From Oribacterium sp. (GTDB lineage: Bacteria; Bacillota_A; Clostridia; Lachnospirales; Lachnospiraceae): a stretch of 54,197 nucleotides of DNA. The position numbers were made by a program, and so were the translations under genes. The DNA lies in NCBI GenBank assembly GCA_017940955.1, contig JAGAXP010000107.1:1-54197 (forward strand). The letters run 5' to 3'. The notes beneath the pieces are model-generated. The model did no database searches. It saw only the letters and a list, made by a program, of their open reading frames with translations, and was not told where the DNA came from. Shown in pieces: positions 44,385 to 51,919 of this stretch (its first letter is position 1; every line of letters starts with the position of its first letter).

Positions 44385-45086
44385 ATGAATTGTCCTAAAT
44401 GCGGAGCTGATATAGATGCACATACAAGTAACTGCCCTAAGTGCGGTAATCCCATAATACGTATAAAGCCCATGAGGGTATGCACCAATTGCGGCAGTGA
44501 CGTGCCGGATGAGGCGGATAAGTGTCCGGGATGCGGAAGAACTGTTAAGAGAAGAAAACATCAGACAGCCGGAGGCTTTGGCTCGCCAAATACGTCAGGC
44601 GCCGGTGGGTTCAGTGCTTCGGATGCGTCAGGCACAGGAGCATTTGACGGAGGAATGTCCAATGCTAAAGGTACAGCCGGAGGCTTCATAGCAGAACTAA
44701 AGAAGGAAAAGTATGCCTGGCTTCAGGCGATTGTTCCCGGAGTGTTGGCATTGGCATACCACTGGCTGGTGTTGAGAGACAATATGGAATTCAATCTGGC
44801 TAACACATTTCTGATTTTTGAAGCCCTGGTTTTCATTTTTGGTTATATGGATATAAAAGATCTCGAGAAAAGACCGGAGATGATGGGCGGACTTGTGTAC
44901 AGCGGCAGATTTGTGTATATGTCGTATTTTCTGCCGATTCTCAGCCTTTGGGAGAGAAAACAGCTTCCGGGGATGAACAGAAGGGCGATGTATCCGCTGG
45001 TTCATACAGTTCTGTTTACGATTCTTGTTTTCAGCGTGATGATCAGCATGAATTCTGCCGGAATTGAGACGCGCAGTGTTATTTGA
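44385..45086 (+). CDS. Zinc-ribbon membrane protein
   Basis: 233 residues from ATG 44385 (GAGG 6 bp upstream; ATG 44373 also in frame). Two double-cysteine zinc ribbons in tandem at the N-terminus: CPKCG...CPKCG and CTNCG...CPGCG, followed by a Gly/Ser/Ala-rich linker (about 55-100), then a C-terminal membrane domain with three or four hydrophobic segments. Function unknown; such zinc_ribbon_2 proteins are common in clostridia and are not enzymes of a known pathway. Confidence 0.75.
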   Translation: MNCPKCGADIDAHTSNCPKCGNPIIRIKPMRVCTNCGSDVPDEADKCPGCGRTVKRRKHQTAGGFGSPNTSGAGGFSASDASGTGAFDGGMSNAKGTAGGFIAELKKEKYAWLQAIVPGVLALAYHWLVLRDNMEFNLANTFLIFEALVFIFGYMDIKDLEKRPEMMGGLVYSGRFVYMSYFLPILSLWERKQLPGMNRRAMYPLVHTVLFTILVFSVMISMNSAGIETRSVI

Positions 45087-45101
45087 TCTTTGTTGAAACA
45101 G

Positions 45102-45133
45102 AAAGAGCAAGGGCTAACGTCCTTGCTCTTTTA
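45102..45133. terminator. Bidirectional terminator
   Basis: AAAGAGCAAGG (45102-45112) with CCTTGCTCTTT (45121-45131), 8-nt loop. Serves the convergent zinc-ribbon and metalloprotease genes. Confidence 0.88.
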
Positions 45134-45145
45134 GGATTGGAAAAA

Positions 45146-46213
45146 TCAATATGAACTTTGATATGTAGTAACTACAGAAACCAACGTGCCATAGGGGGTG
45201 GACTTAACAGTTGTGGTAGTGACGGAGCCGTCGGCGTTGGTTACTGTCTTGGTACCTTCACCCTGAGAGGCAGCGGACATGGCAGTTTCAACCGACTGAC
45301 TTGTGCTGGCTGCACCTTCCTCTGTGTCCATGTCGACATTTGTATAGCCGGTATAGGAGGTTCCGTTGGAAGAAACGCCTGAAACCTTAGTAACATTTCC
45401 GGTAGTCGGAGCAGCCTGAGTTCCTGAAAGCGGCGGGGCAGAGAGAGTTTCCCGGGCTGAAGCATTGGCAGAAGAACTGTTATTTATATACAGACCTGAA
45501 ACTGTGGCACCGCCGGTGATCTCGTCGATGGTGGCCGGAATTGTGACTGTCAGGGCAATGTTTTCTGCGGATGCTGGATAAAGCTGGGTGAACTCTTTGA
45601 CCAGTTTATCGATGTAATTGTAGGTGTAAGGCGCATAGGCCATCAGAGTATCCGGATCTGTGCAGTAGAGACCGAAGGAGCCGGCGAAATATTCGTTGGC
45701 ATCGGTCTTCTCGTAAGAGGATACGGGAGAGCTTTTGGCCTCATATCTGAAGATCTGTTTGAATTCATCCGTATCGGAAATGAATCTGTCACCTTCCTGA
45801 GACACCAGGAACTTAATGCCTCTGTATACAACTACTTTCATTTTGGCATTCTGATCCGCCATGCAGATGTCATCGAAGTAGTGACCCATTTCATGGGTGA
45901 TGGCTTCTGCTCCGCCATAGTCCTGATTTGTAAGTATGATCTTGGCTTCCCGGCCTTCCTGACCGGAATAGGCGCCCAGAACACTGTCCACAAGCGGATT
46001 GGTATCAAAGAAATAGATGACATTTCCGCTTGCTTCATAAGCCTGTCGTATGGAGGCAGGGATCATATTGTACTGATTGGTGACTGCCTGTATCTGGGTT
46101 GGATTTACCGAAGAGCCAAAATCCGAAAGGGGAATGGCCGCAAAGGAAGTCAGGGCCCCGCTAAGAGTGATGCCGACCGCAGCCAGGGCTGTAGGTATTA
46201 TTTTTTTTATCAA
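45146..46213 (-). CDS. Secreted zinc metalloprotease-like protein
   Basis: 355 residues. Sec signal peptide (MIKKIIPTALAAVGITLSGA then LTSFA-A). HEMGH (His107, Glu108, His111) and a downstream NEYFAGSFGLY (Glu174) form a zinc-metalloprotease site resembling the anthrax lethal factor C-terminal (ATLF-like) group, about 90-215. A Ser/Thr/Ala-rich, disordered C-terminal 140 residues follow without an anchor. AGGAT lies before ATG 46213. Exported peptidase; substrate unknown. Confidence 0.82.
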   Translation of the reverse strand: MIKKIIPTALAAVGITLSGALTSFAAIPLSDFGSSVNPTQIQAVTNQYNMIPASIRQAYEASGNVIYFFDTNPLVDSVLGAYSGQEGREAKIILTNQDYGGAEAITHEMGHYFDDICMADQNAKMKVVVYRGIKFLVSQEGDRFISDTDEFKQIFRYEAKSSPVSSYEKTDANEYFAGSFGLYCTDPDTLMAYAPYTYNYIDKLVKEFTQLYPASAENIALTVTIPATIDEITGGATVSGLYINNSSSANASARETLSAPPLSGTQAAPTTGNVTKVSGVSSNGTSYTGYTNVDMDTEEGAASTSQSVETAMSAASQGEGTKTVTNADGSVTTTTVKSTPYGTLVSVVTTYQSSY

Positions 46214-46362
46214 TAGTTATCCTCCGTTAGTGTCTTAAGTGAAAATAATTATAAAACGAATACCATTATTTAAAGGTATTAAGTATATGTTAATTGACTA
46301 TCGGCAATTAACAATAAAATATATAAATCAAAAATGTGACGTTTTTATGTCGTTTGAAAAAT

Positions 46363-46411
46363 GGAGCCTTAATATCTGAATCTGTATATCAGATATTAAG
46401 GCTCCAAAAAA
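46363..46411. terminator. Bidirectional terminator
   Basis: A perfect 17-bp stem, 46363-46379 with 46389-46405, A-run before and after. On the minus strand it ends the transcript of the small gene at 46430-46771. Confidence 0.88.
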
Positions 46412-46429
46412 TAGCGTTAATAGAGGGAA

Positions 46430-46771
46430 TCAGATACTCTCTATGTGTCTGTCTATGTATTTGTTTATGGTCTCTTTTATCATTTTGAATTTCTCTCTGG
46501 TGTCTTCGACATCACTCTTGAAATCCAGCATCTCATCAAGATAGCCCTGCTGACGGACTTCTATGAAGCTCTGCCTGTAAACCAGTCCGTATATAAAACC
46601 GATATGACCGATGATATAGTCCGCAGGTGTCTTTGAGTGGTTTCTGTCAACATTATGTTCTGCGACTATGTAAGTGTGATCTATCTTAGGTTTGACCTTC
46701 ACATCCGTAACATCATAGGCGGATGTATAACGATCAAAAGCTGAAAGTACGTGTTCTCTGTTTATATGCAT
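46430..46771 (-). CDS. Small protein resembling a degenerate HD-domain hydrolase
   Basis: 113 residues. The N-terminal VLSAFDRYTSAYDVTDVKVK then PKIDHTYIVAEHNV resembles the start of clostridial HD-domain phosphohydrolases, where KIKLKIDHTYRVA precedes the HD pair. Here the expected LLHDIGRF is replaced by IIGHIGFI with no HD, and the later catalytic D is lacking. The C-terminal helix DTREKFKMIKETINKYIDRH also fits. Could be an inactive relative. Start ATG 46771 has AGAGG upstream. Confidence 0.55.
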   Translation of the reverse strand: MHINREHVLSAFDRYTSAYDVTDVKVKPKIDHTYIVAEHNVDRNHSKTPADYIIGHIGFIYGLVYRQSFIEVRQQGYLDEMLDFKSDVEDTREKFKMIKETINKYIDRHIESI

Positions 46772-46866
46772 TATATATACCTCTGAAATTCATTTAAAAC
46801 GATATGATGAATCACAGTTTAGGTGAAAATAAAAATTAGTCAATAGTTAAAAGAGACAAGACTGTG

Positions 46867-46872
46867 TATAAT
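46867..46872 (+). promoter_or_regulatory. Extended -10 promoter element before the MATE gene
   Basis: TGTGTATAAT: an extended -10 (TG-n-TATAAT). The -35 is weak. It is followed by GAGGAGG and a six-codon ORF. Confidence 0.5.
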
Positions 46873-46903
46873 AGGTTTAAAATGCAGCACGAGGAGGTAA
46901 TTC

Positions 46904-47006
46904 ATGAAAGGATGTACTGAATAAATATCTTCAGTATTCGGAGATGCCTCTCGTTACTTTAGTCGTAAGTATAGTATTAAATGGGTCTTGGAAGCACACA
47001 AAATGA
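46904..47006 (+). pseudogene. Frame-broken small ORF upstream of and overlapping the MATE gene
   Basis: GAGGAGG (46891-46897) lies before ATG 46904, which opens only MKGCTE followed by TAA at 46922-46924. One base away, another frame continues LNKYLQYSEMPLVTLVVSIV then NGSWKHTK and stops at 47004-47006, overlapping the MATE ATG (ATGA). Removing one base near 46916 would join them to a 34-residue protein translationally coupled to the pump. Confidence 0.5.
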
Positions 47007-48352
47007 GAAACAGATCAAACGCTACAAAAAATCTAACAAAAATCCCTCTTTGGAGCGGCATCTTGATGTTCAGCCTTCCGCTTATAGCATCTAATTTGCT
47101 GCAGATCCTTTTCAATATCTCTGATATTGCAGTTGTCGGAAGATTTGCGGGACCGATTGCACTGGGTGCTGTGGGATCCACAACCACGCTGGTGACACTA
47201 TATACAACCTTTATTATCGGCATTGCAAACGGTGTAAATGTTACCGTGGCTTATACGATAGGCAAAGGCAAAAATGAAGCAGTAAAAATAGCAGTGTTCA
47301 CAGCATTCGCCCTATGTCTGATTATAGGTCTTTTTACGATGCTGTTCAGTGAAGTTACAAAGATATGGGTCTTATCGTTGCTCAAAACCAAATCATCTTT
47401 ACTACCCGGCGCGATGAAGTATCTAAGCATATATTTTCTTGGGATTCCGGCACTTTCGATATTCAACTTCGGTAATGCTACATACAGTGCCGCAGGAAAT
47501 ACCCGTAAGCCTTTGATGTTACTTACTATATCAGGTTTCATTAATATTCTGCTTAATCTTTACTTTGTAATAGTCATGAACCTGGATGTGGTGGGTGTTG
47601 CACTTGCAAGTGTGATCTCACAGTATTTCTCGGCTTTCTGCATTTTGTTTTCCATCATTCGTGAGAAAGCAATGATCGGCTTAGACTTAAGTTTTGCGAA
47701 TTTTGACAGGAAGATTGCAATGCGTATTCTTCCCATAAGTTTGACCTCTGGTTTAGCTAACGCTATTTTCCAAATTGCTAATCTTTTTGTTCAGTACGGA
47801 GTAAATACCTTCGATGCAATTACAGTTGCCGGAGCAGCCGCAGCGCAGAATGCAGACGGGCTTGATTATGATGTAATGGCTGCATTTTACACAGCCGGAG
47901 CAAGCTTCATCGGACAAAATTATGGTGCAGGTCTAATGGATCGTGTCAAAAAAACTTATCACATAAGTCTTTTCTATAGTTTTGTAATAGGAAGTATCAT
48001 TGGTTTAAGCCTGTATATATTTGGAGTTCCGTTCCTAAGGATATTTACCACTGATCAGGCCGTTGTCGAAGCCGGTATGTACCGTCTTTCTATAATGGCT
48101 TTATCCTACGGTTTTTCTGCATTTATGGATGATTCCATTGCGGCATCGCGAGGTCTTGGAAAGAGTTTTATTCCAACTGTTATTGTTATCCTTGGTTCCT
48201 GTGTATTCCGTATCATATGGATTTTTACCGTATTTGCATATTTTAAGACAGTTACGTCGCTTTACCTTCTGTATATTTTTTCATGGACTATCACAGGAAT
48301 AGCAGAAATGATATATTTCAACAGGATTTACAGGGAAGCCTGCAAATCCTAA
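47003..48352 (+). CDS. MATE-family multidrug/toxin efflux transporter
   Basis: 449 residues from ATG 47003. Twelve hydrophobic segments; MATE blocks in the first repeat: LPLIASNLLQILFNISDIAV, VVGRFAGPIALGAVGSTT and NATYSAAGNTRKPLM, and in the second repeat ASFIGQNYGAGLMDRVKKTY and AASRGLGKSF. It exports organic cations or drugs in exchange for Na+ or H+. Its start overlaps the TGA of an upstream short ORF; its own RBS is poor, so coupling to that ORF may have been needed for expression. Confidence 0.92.
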   Translation: MRNRSNATKNLTKIPLWSGILMFSLPLIASNLLQILFNISDIAVVGRFAGPIALGAVGSTTTLVTLYTTFIIGIANGVNVTVAYTIGKGKNEAVKIAVFTAFALCLIIGLFTMLFSEVTKIWVLSLLKTKSSLLPGAMKYLSIYFLGIPALSIFNFGNATYSAAGNTRKPLMLLTISGFINILLNLYFVIVMNLDVVGVALASVISQYFSAFCILFSIIREKAMIGLDLSFANFDRKIAMRILPISLTSGLANAIFQIANLFVQYGVNTFDAITVAGAAAAQNADGLDYDVMAAFYTAGASFIGQNYGAGLMDRVKKTYHISLFYSFVIGSIIGLSLYIFGVPFLRIFTTDQAVVEAGMYRLSIMALSYGFSAFMDDSIAASRGLGKSFIPTVIVILGSCVFRIIWIFTVFAYFKTVTSLYLLYIFSWTITGIAEMIYFNRIYREACKS

Positions 48353-48386
48353 AAACAGCTATTAATCACAGAAACGGTTTTCTAAG

Positions 48387-48412
48387 GGTAAACCACAGGT
48401 TTACCTTTTTTA
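48387..48412 (+). terminator. Terminator after the MATE gene
   Basis: GGTAAACC (48387-48394), 3-nt loop, GGTTTACC (48398-48405), then TTTTTT. Confidence 0.9.
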
Positions 48413-48520
48413 ATTTCGATCGAAGGCTACACTGTATATGATACAGTAGTATACTAAGGCTTGGAACTTAAATCCTTTAGGATCTTCACGTGAGGAAAGC
48501 CACACAATCATAACCACTAA

Positions 48521-48570
48521 AAAACACCAAATACTATTCTTAAAGACAAGAATAGTATTTGGTGTTTTTT
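48521..48570. terminator. Bidirectional terminator after the AraC gene
   Basis: A perfect 21-bp stem, 48521-48541 with 48548-48568, 6-nt loop, A/T runs on either side. Confidence 0.9.
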
Positions 48571-48574
48571 CTGT

Positions 48575-49543
48575 TCAGGCGAGCCTGTAATTTCTCGGAG
48601 ACATGCCGTAGGTTTCTTTGAACAGTCGGTGGAAATATGAAGTATTTTCATAGCCAACGTTAAAAGATATATCTACAGTGGAAAGATCAGTATTCTTTAA
48701 AAGGTAGCCGGCGGTCTTCATACGCTTTTCCATCAGAAGATCTTTAAAGGTTTTACCTGTGTTCTTCTTTATAATTCGCCCCATAGTATAAATATCTACG
48801 CTGTTCTTTTCGATGAAGTCGGAAAGGGCAGCGTTTTTATATTCGGTTTCGATGTAGCTTAAAAGTTTTATCATTAGTTCCTGTTCATATGAGTTTTCCG
48901 GGAGGCTGATGTTTATGTCATTGCTGACAAGATGTTCGAATAGCAGTGCCATGGACTGCTGTGCAAGGATTCTTTTCTGCTCAGGATCTTTGAGCATTAA
49001 CCATATGAGATTTTCCATGAGATTCTGAACCGGTAACAAGTCATGAACACTGAAATAAAGGTAGTTTCCACCCATGTCCCTGTCGGTGAGGCAGCTTATC
49101 AGGAAGTCTCTCAGGGGGTTACGATCTCCGGTTAGTTTCGGGAGCACTTCATCGAAAAATTCCGGGCGGATCATGAAGTTTACTGCAATATCGTCTTTTG
49201 ATGCGGGAAATATTTCCTGAGCAGCATGCTGGTTCATAAAGAGGAGATCCCCTTCCATGAGGGTGATGGGCTGTTCATCAATGAGGTGCTTTGTACTGCC
49301 CGCACACATATAGACGAACTCGATATAGTTGTGGGTGTGTTTTGGAAAATGCACAAATCGTGTGTGGGGACGAATGTCTATGAGTTTTCCGTCGGTGAGG
49401 ATCCTTTTATGGTCGATGACGGAATTGTTATCTCCCTTTTCAGGCGCATAGTATATGGAACGGTCAATAGTCTGATGACCGTTTAACAGTTCTTTTTCTT
49501 CGGAAGTCAGCATTGAAAGCTGAGTCAGCAGTTCCTTCTTCAT
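48575..49543 (-). CDS. AraC-family regulator, probable rhamnose-operon regulator
   Basis: 322 residues. N-terminal cupin ligand domain (about 50-150: HFPKHTHNYIEFVYMCAGS) and C-terminal double-HTH AraC domain (about 225-322), ending NVGYENTSYFHRLFKETYGM then SPRNYRLA, the family signature. Divergent from rhaA across 130 bp, the usual placement for a local activator; L-rhamnose as effector is inferred from context. GAGGAG stands about 10 bp before ATG 49543. Confidence 0.9.
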   Translation of the reverse strand: MKKELLTQLSMLTSEEKELLNGHQTIDRSIYYAPEKGDNNSVIDHKRILTDGKLIDIRPHTRFVHFPKHTHNYIEFVYMCAGSTKHLIDEQPITLMEGDLLFMNQHAAQEIFPASKDDIAVNFMIRPEFFDEVLPKLTGDRNPLRDFLISCLTDRDMGGNYLYFSVHDLLPVQNLMENLIWLMLKDPEQKRILAQQSMALLFEHLVSNDINISLPENSYEQELMIKLLSYIETEYKNAALSDFIEKNSVDIYTMGRIIKKNTGKTFKDLLMEKRMKTAGYLLKNTDLSTVDISFNVGYENTSYFHRLFKETYGMSPRNYRLA

Positions 49544-49673
49544 ATGAGCTCCTCACTTAGGGCAATAATGCAAATAAGGACGTAAAATACTTCAAAACAT
49601 GACCTTATAAAACAAATATAGACTAAATATAATAAAAACACAATGAATTGAATATTTGAAAAGGAGAAATAAA

Positions 49674-50927
49674 ATGACAACACAGGAGAGATTTGCGGCA
49701 GCAAAAGAGAGATACGAGTCAGTAGGAGTTGATGTTTTAAAGGCCATTGAGGATACAGGGAAGATAACATTATCCATTCACTGCTGGCAGGGAGATGATG
49801 TAAGAGGTTTTGACCAGAAGGGTGCCCTCACTGGAGGTATTCAGACAACCGGTAATTATCCCTACAGTGCACGTACACCGGAGGAGCTTTTCAATGATAT
49901 CGAGAAGGTTATCAGCTACGTACCGGGTAAGCATCACAAACTGAATCTTCATGCAAATTATGCAATTTTCGAAGATGGTGAGTGGGTAGATAGAAACAAT
50001 ATTGAACCGAAGCATTTTAAAAAGTGGGCTGAGCTTGCAAAGAAAAACGGCCTTGGACTTGATTTCAATCCGACATTCTTCAGCCATCCGATGGCAGAGA
50101 GCGCTACACTTTCTTCTGAAAATGAAGAGGTTCGCAAGTTCTGGATACAGCATGGCATCCAGTCACTTAAGATTTCAGAATACCTTGCAACAGAGACCGG
50201 AGTTCCCTGCCTTATGAATATTTGGATTCCTGATGGCTTTAAGGATATCCCCGCTGACAGAAAGGGACCTCGCGCAAGACTTAAGGATTCTCTGGATCAG
50301 ATCCTTAGTACACCATACGACAAAGAGAAGGTCAAGGTTTCGGTTGAGTCCAAGGTGTTCGGCATCGGAATGGAGTCTATGACTGTGGGTTCACATGAGT
50401 TCTATATGAACTATGCGGCCCAAAATGGCATCTACTGTCTCCTGGATACAGGACATTTCCACCCTACAGAGAATGTGGCAGACAAGCTTTCTTCAATGCT
50501 TTTATTCAATGATAAGGTTGCTCTTCACGTTTCCCGTCCGGTTCGCTGGGATTCTGATCATGTGGTTCTGTTTAATGATGATCTCCGTGAACTTGCACTT
50601 GAGATTGTACGTAATGATGCCGAAAGGTTCTTCATCGGTATGGACTACTTTGATGCCTCCATCAACAGAGTTTCAGCATGGACAAATGGTATGAGAAACA
50701 TGGAGAAGGCTCTTCTCTATGCGTGTCTCACACCGAATGAGAAGCTTAAGGAGCTTCAGGTAAAGCGTAACTTTACAGAGCTTATGAGCCTTAGGGAACG
50801 AGTTAAGACTCTGCCTTTCGGAGATATCTGGGATTATTACTGTGAGAAGCAGGGCGTTCTCAAGGAGGATGATTGGTTCGAGGATTGCAGAAAGTATGAG
50901 ACAGAGGTGCTCTCAAAGAGAAGCTGA
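49674..50927 (+). CDS. rhaA: L-rhamnose isomerase
   Basis: 417 residues from ATG 49674, with AAAAGGAG upstream; the listed longer frame from 49656 covers the RBS. Contains SIHCWQGDDVRGFD, HHKLNLHANYAIFEDG, GLGLDFNPTFFSHP, CLLDTGHFHPTENVADK and FFIGMDYFDASINR, with the metal-binding Asp/His/Glu residues of the RhaA TIM barrel. It interconverts L-rhamnose and L-rhamnulose. First gene of the rha operon (rhaA-rhaD-rhaB/M). Confidence 0.97.
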   Translation: MTTQERFAAAKERYESVGVDVLKAIEDTGKITLSIHCWQGDDVRGFDQKGALTGGIQTTGNYPYSARTPEELFNDIEKVISYVPGKHHKLNLHANYAIFEDGEWVDRNNIEPKHFKKWAELAKKNGLGLDFNPTFFSHPMAESATLSSENEEVRKFWIQHGIQSLKISEYLATETGVPCLMNIWIPDGFKDIPADRKGPRARLKDSLDQILSTPYDKEKVKVSVESKVFGIGMESMTVGSHEFYMNYAAQNGIYCLLDTGHFHPTENVADKLSSMLLFNDKVALHVSRPVRWDSDHVVLFNDDLRELALEIVRNDAERFFIGMDYFDASINRVSAWTNGMRNMEKALLYACLTPNEKLKELQVKRNFTELMSLRERVKTLPFGDIWDYYCEKQGVLKEDDWFEDCRKYETEVLSKRS

Positions 50928-50965
50928 TTCCTGTTTTAAAAAAATAGATTTTATGGAGATATAAA

Positions 50966-51823
50966 ATGAAAGTTACAGATTCAAAAATATTAAAGGGTTT
51001 TACCAGAATGTGTCAGGATGGCTTCGACCAGGGATGGCATGAGAGAAATGGAGGAAACCTGAGCTACAGAATGAAGGATGAGGAAGTAAAGGACCTCGAG
51101 GGAGAATTCAGATTCGACGGTGATTGGAAGGAACTTGGAACAGAAGTTCCGGATCTCAAGAATGAATATTTTATGGTATCAGGTTCAGGAAAGTATATGA
51201 GAAACATGCAGACAACTCCTGAGGAGAATATTTGCATCATACGTCTTGATGAAACCGGGACAAAATATCAGATAGTGTGGGGACTTATTGACGGTGGCAA
51301 GCCTACGTCTGAACTTCCGACACATCTTATGAATCTTGAGGTTTGCAAGAAGAGAGATGAGAACATAAGAGTGGTTTATCATTGTCACCCTGCTAATGTT
51401 ATCGCCCTTACCTATGTACTTCCTTTAAATGACAGAGTGTTTACCAGAGAGATCTTTGAGATGGCTACAGAATGTCCGGTTGTGTTCCCTAAGGGAATCG
51501 GCGTCATTCCATGGCTCCTCTGCGGCGGAAAACTTATCGGTGAAGCCACCGCGAAGGTTATGGAGATAAAGGATGTTGCTGTTTGGGCACACCATGGAGC
51601 ATTTGCCTGTGGAACCGACTTTGACATTACCTTCGGACTCATGCATACGGTTGAAAAGGCTGCAGAGGTACTTGTAAAGGTAATGTCTATGACAGACAAA
51701 AAATTGAATACAATTACTCCTGCCCAGTTCAGGGAGCTTAACGAGCCCTTTGGGATCGAAATTGACGAGCAGTTCCTGTATGAGAAAAAGACAGGTTTTA
51801 TAGGAGAAATGCCACAGGACTGA
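50966..51823 (+). CDS. rhaD: Rhamnulose-1-phosphate aldolase
   Basis: 285 residues, class II aldolase. Metal ligands in VVYHCHPANVIAL (His-x-His) and WAHHGAFACG; GGNLSYR near the N-terminus matches the substrate/phosphate loop and SGSGKYM follows. Splits L-rhamnulose-1-phosphate to dihydroxyacetone phosphate and L-lactaldehyde. It lies 38 bp after rhaA; GGAGAT stands before ATG 50966. A strong hairpin separates it from the kinase gene. Confidence 0.96.
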   Translation: MKVTDSKILKGFTRMCQDGFDQGWHERNGGNLSYRMKDEEVKDLEGEFRFDGDWKELGTEVPDLKNEYFMVSGSGKYMRNMQTTPEENICIIRLDETGTKYQIVWGLIDGGKPTSELPTHLMNLEVCKKRDENIRVVYHCHPANVIALTYVLPLNDRVFTREIFEMATECPVVFPKGIGVIPWLLCGGKLIGEATAKVMEIKDVAVWAHHGAFACGTDFDITFGLMHTVEKAAEVLVKVMSMTDKKLNTITPAQFRELNEPFGIEIDEQFLYEKKTGFIGEMPQD

Positions 51824-51841
51824 GCATAACCATCGGTTTAT

Positions 51842-51883
51842 CCACCGGGGAAGGTTCTCGTCGGCGAGGATCTTCCCCAGTGG
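51842..51883 (+). terminator. Intercistronic hairpin between rhaD and the kinase
   Basis: CCACCGGGGAAG pairs with CTTCCCCAGTGG (one mismatch), continuing inside with TTCTCG/CGAGGA. There is no T run, so it is better read as a partial attenuator or mRNA-stabilising/processing hairpin than as a full stop. Confidence 0.55.
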
Positions 51884-51919
51884 AATTCGGATATATTTAC
51901 AGAAATTTGGTGAAAGAAA

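Noticed and set aside
51842..51883. Full intrinsic terminator in the rha operon
   Set aside because: No run of T follows the stem and the kinase downstream belongs to the same pathway.
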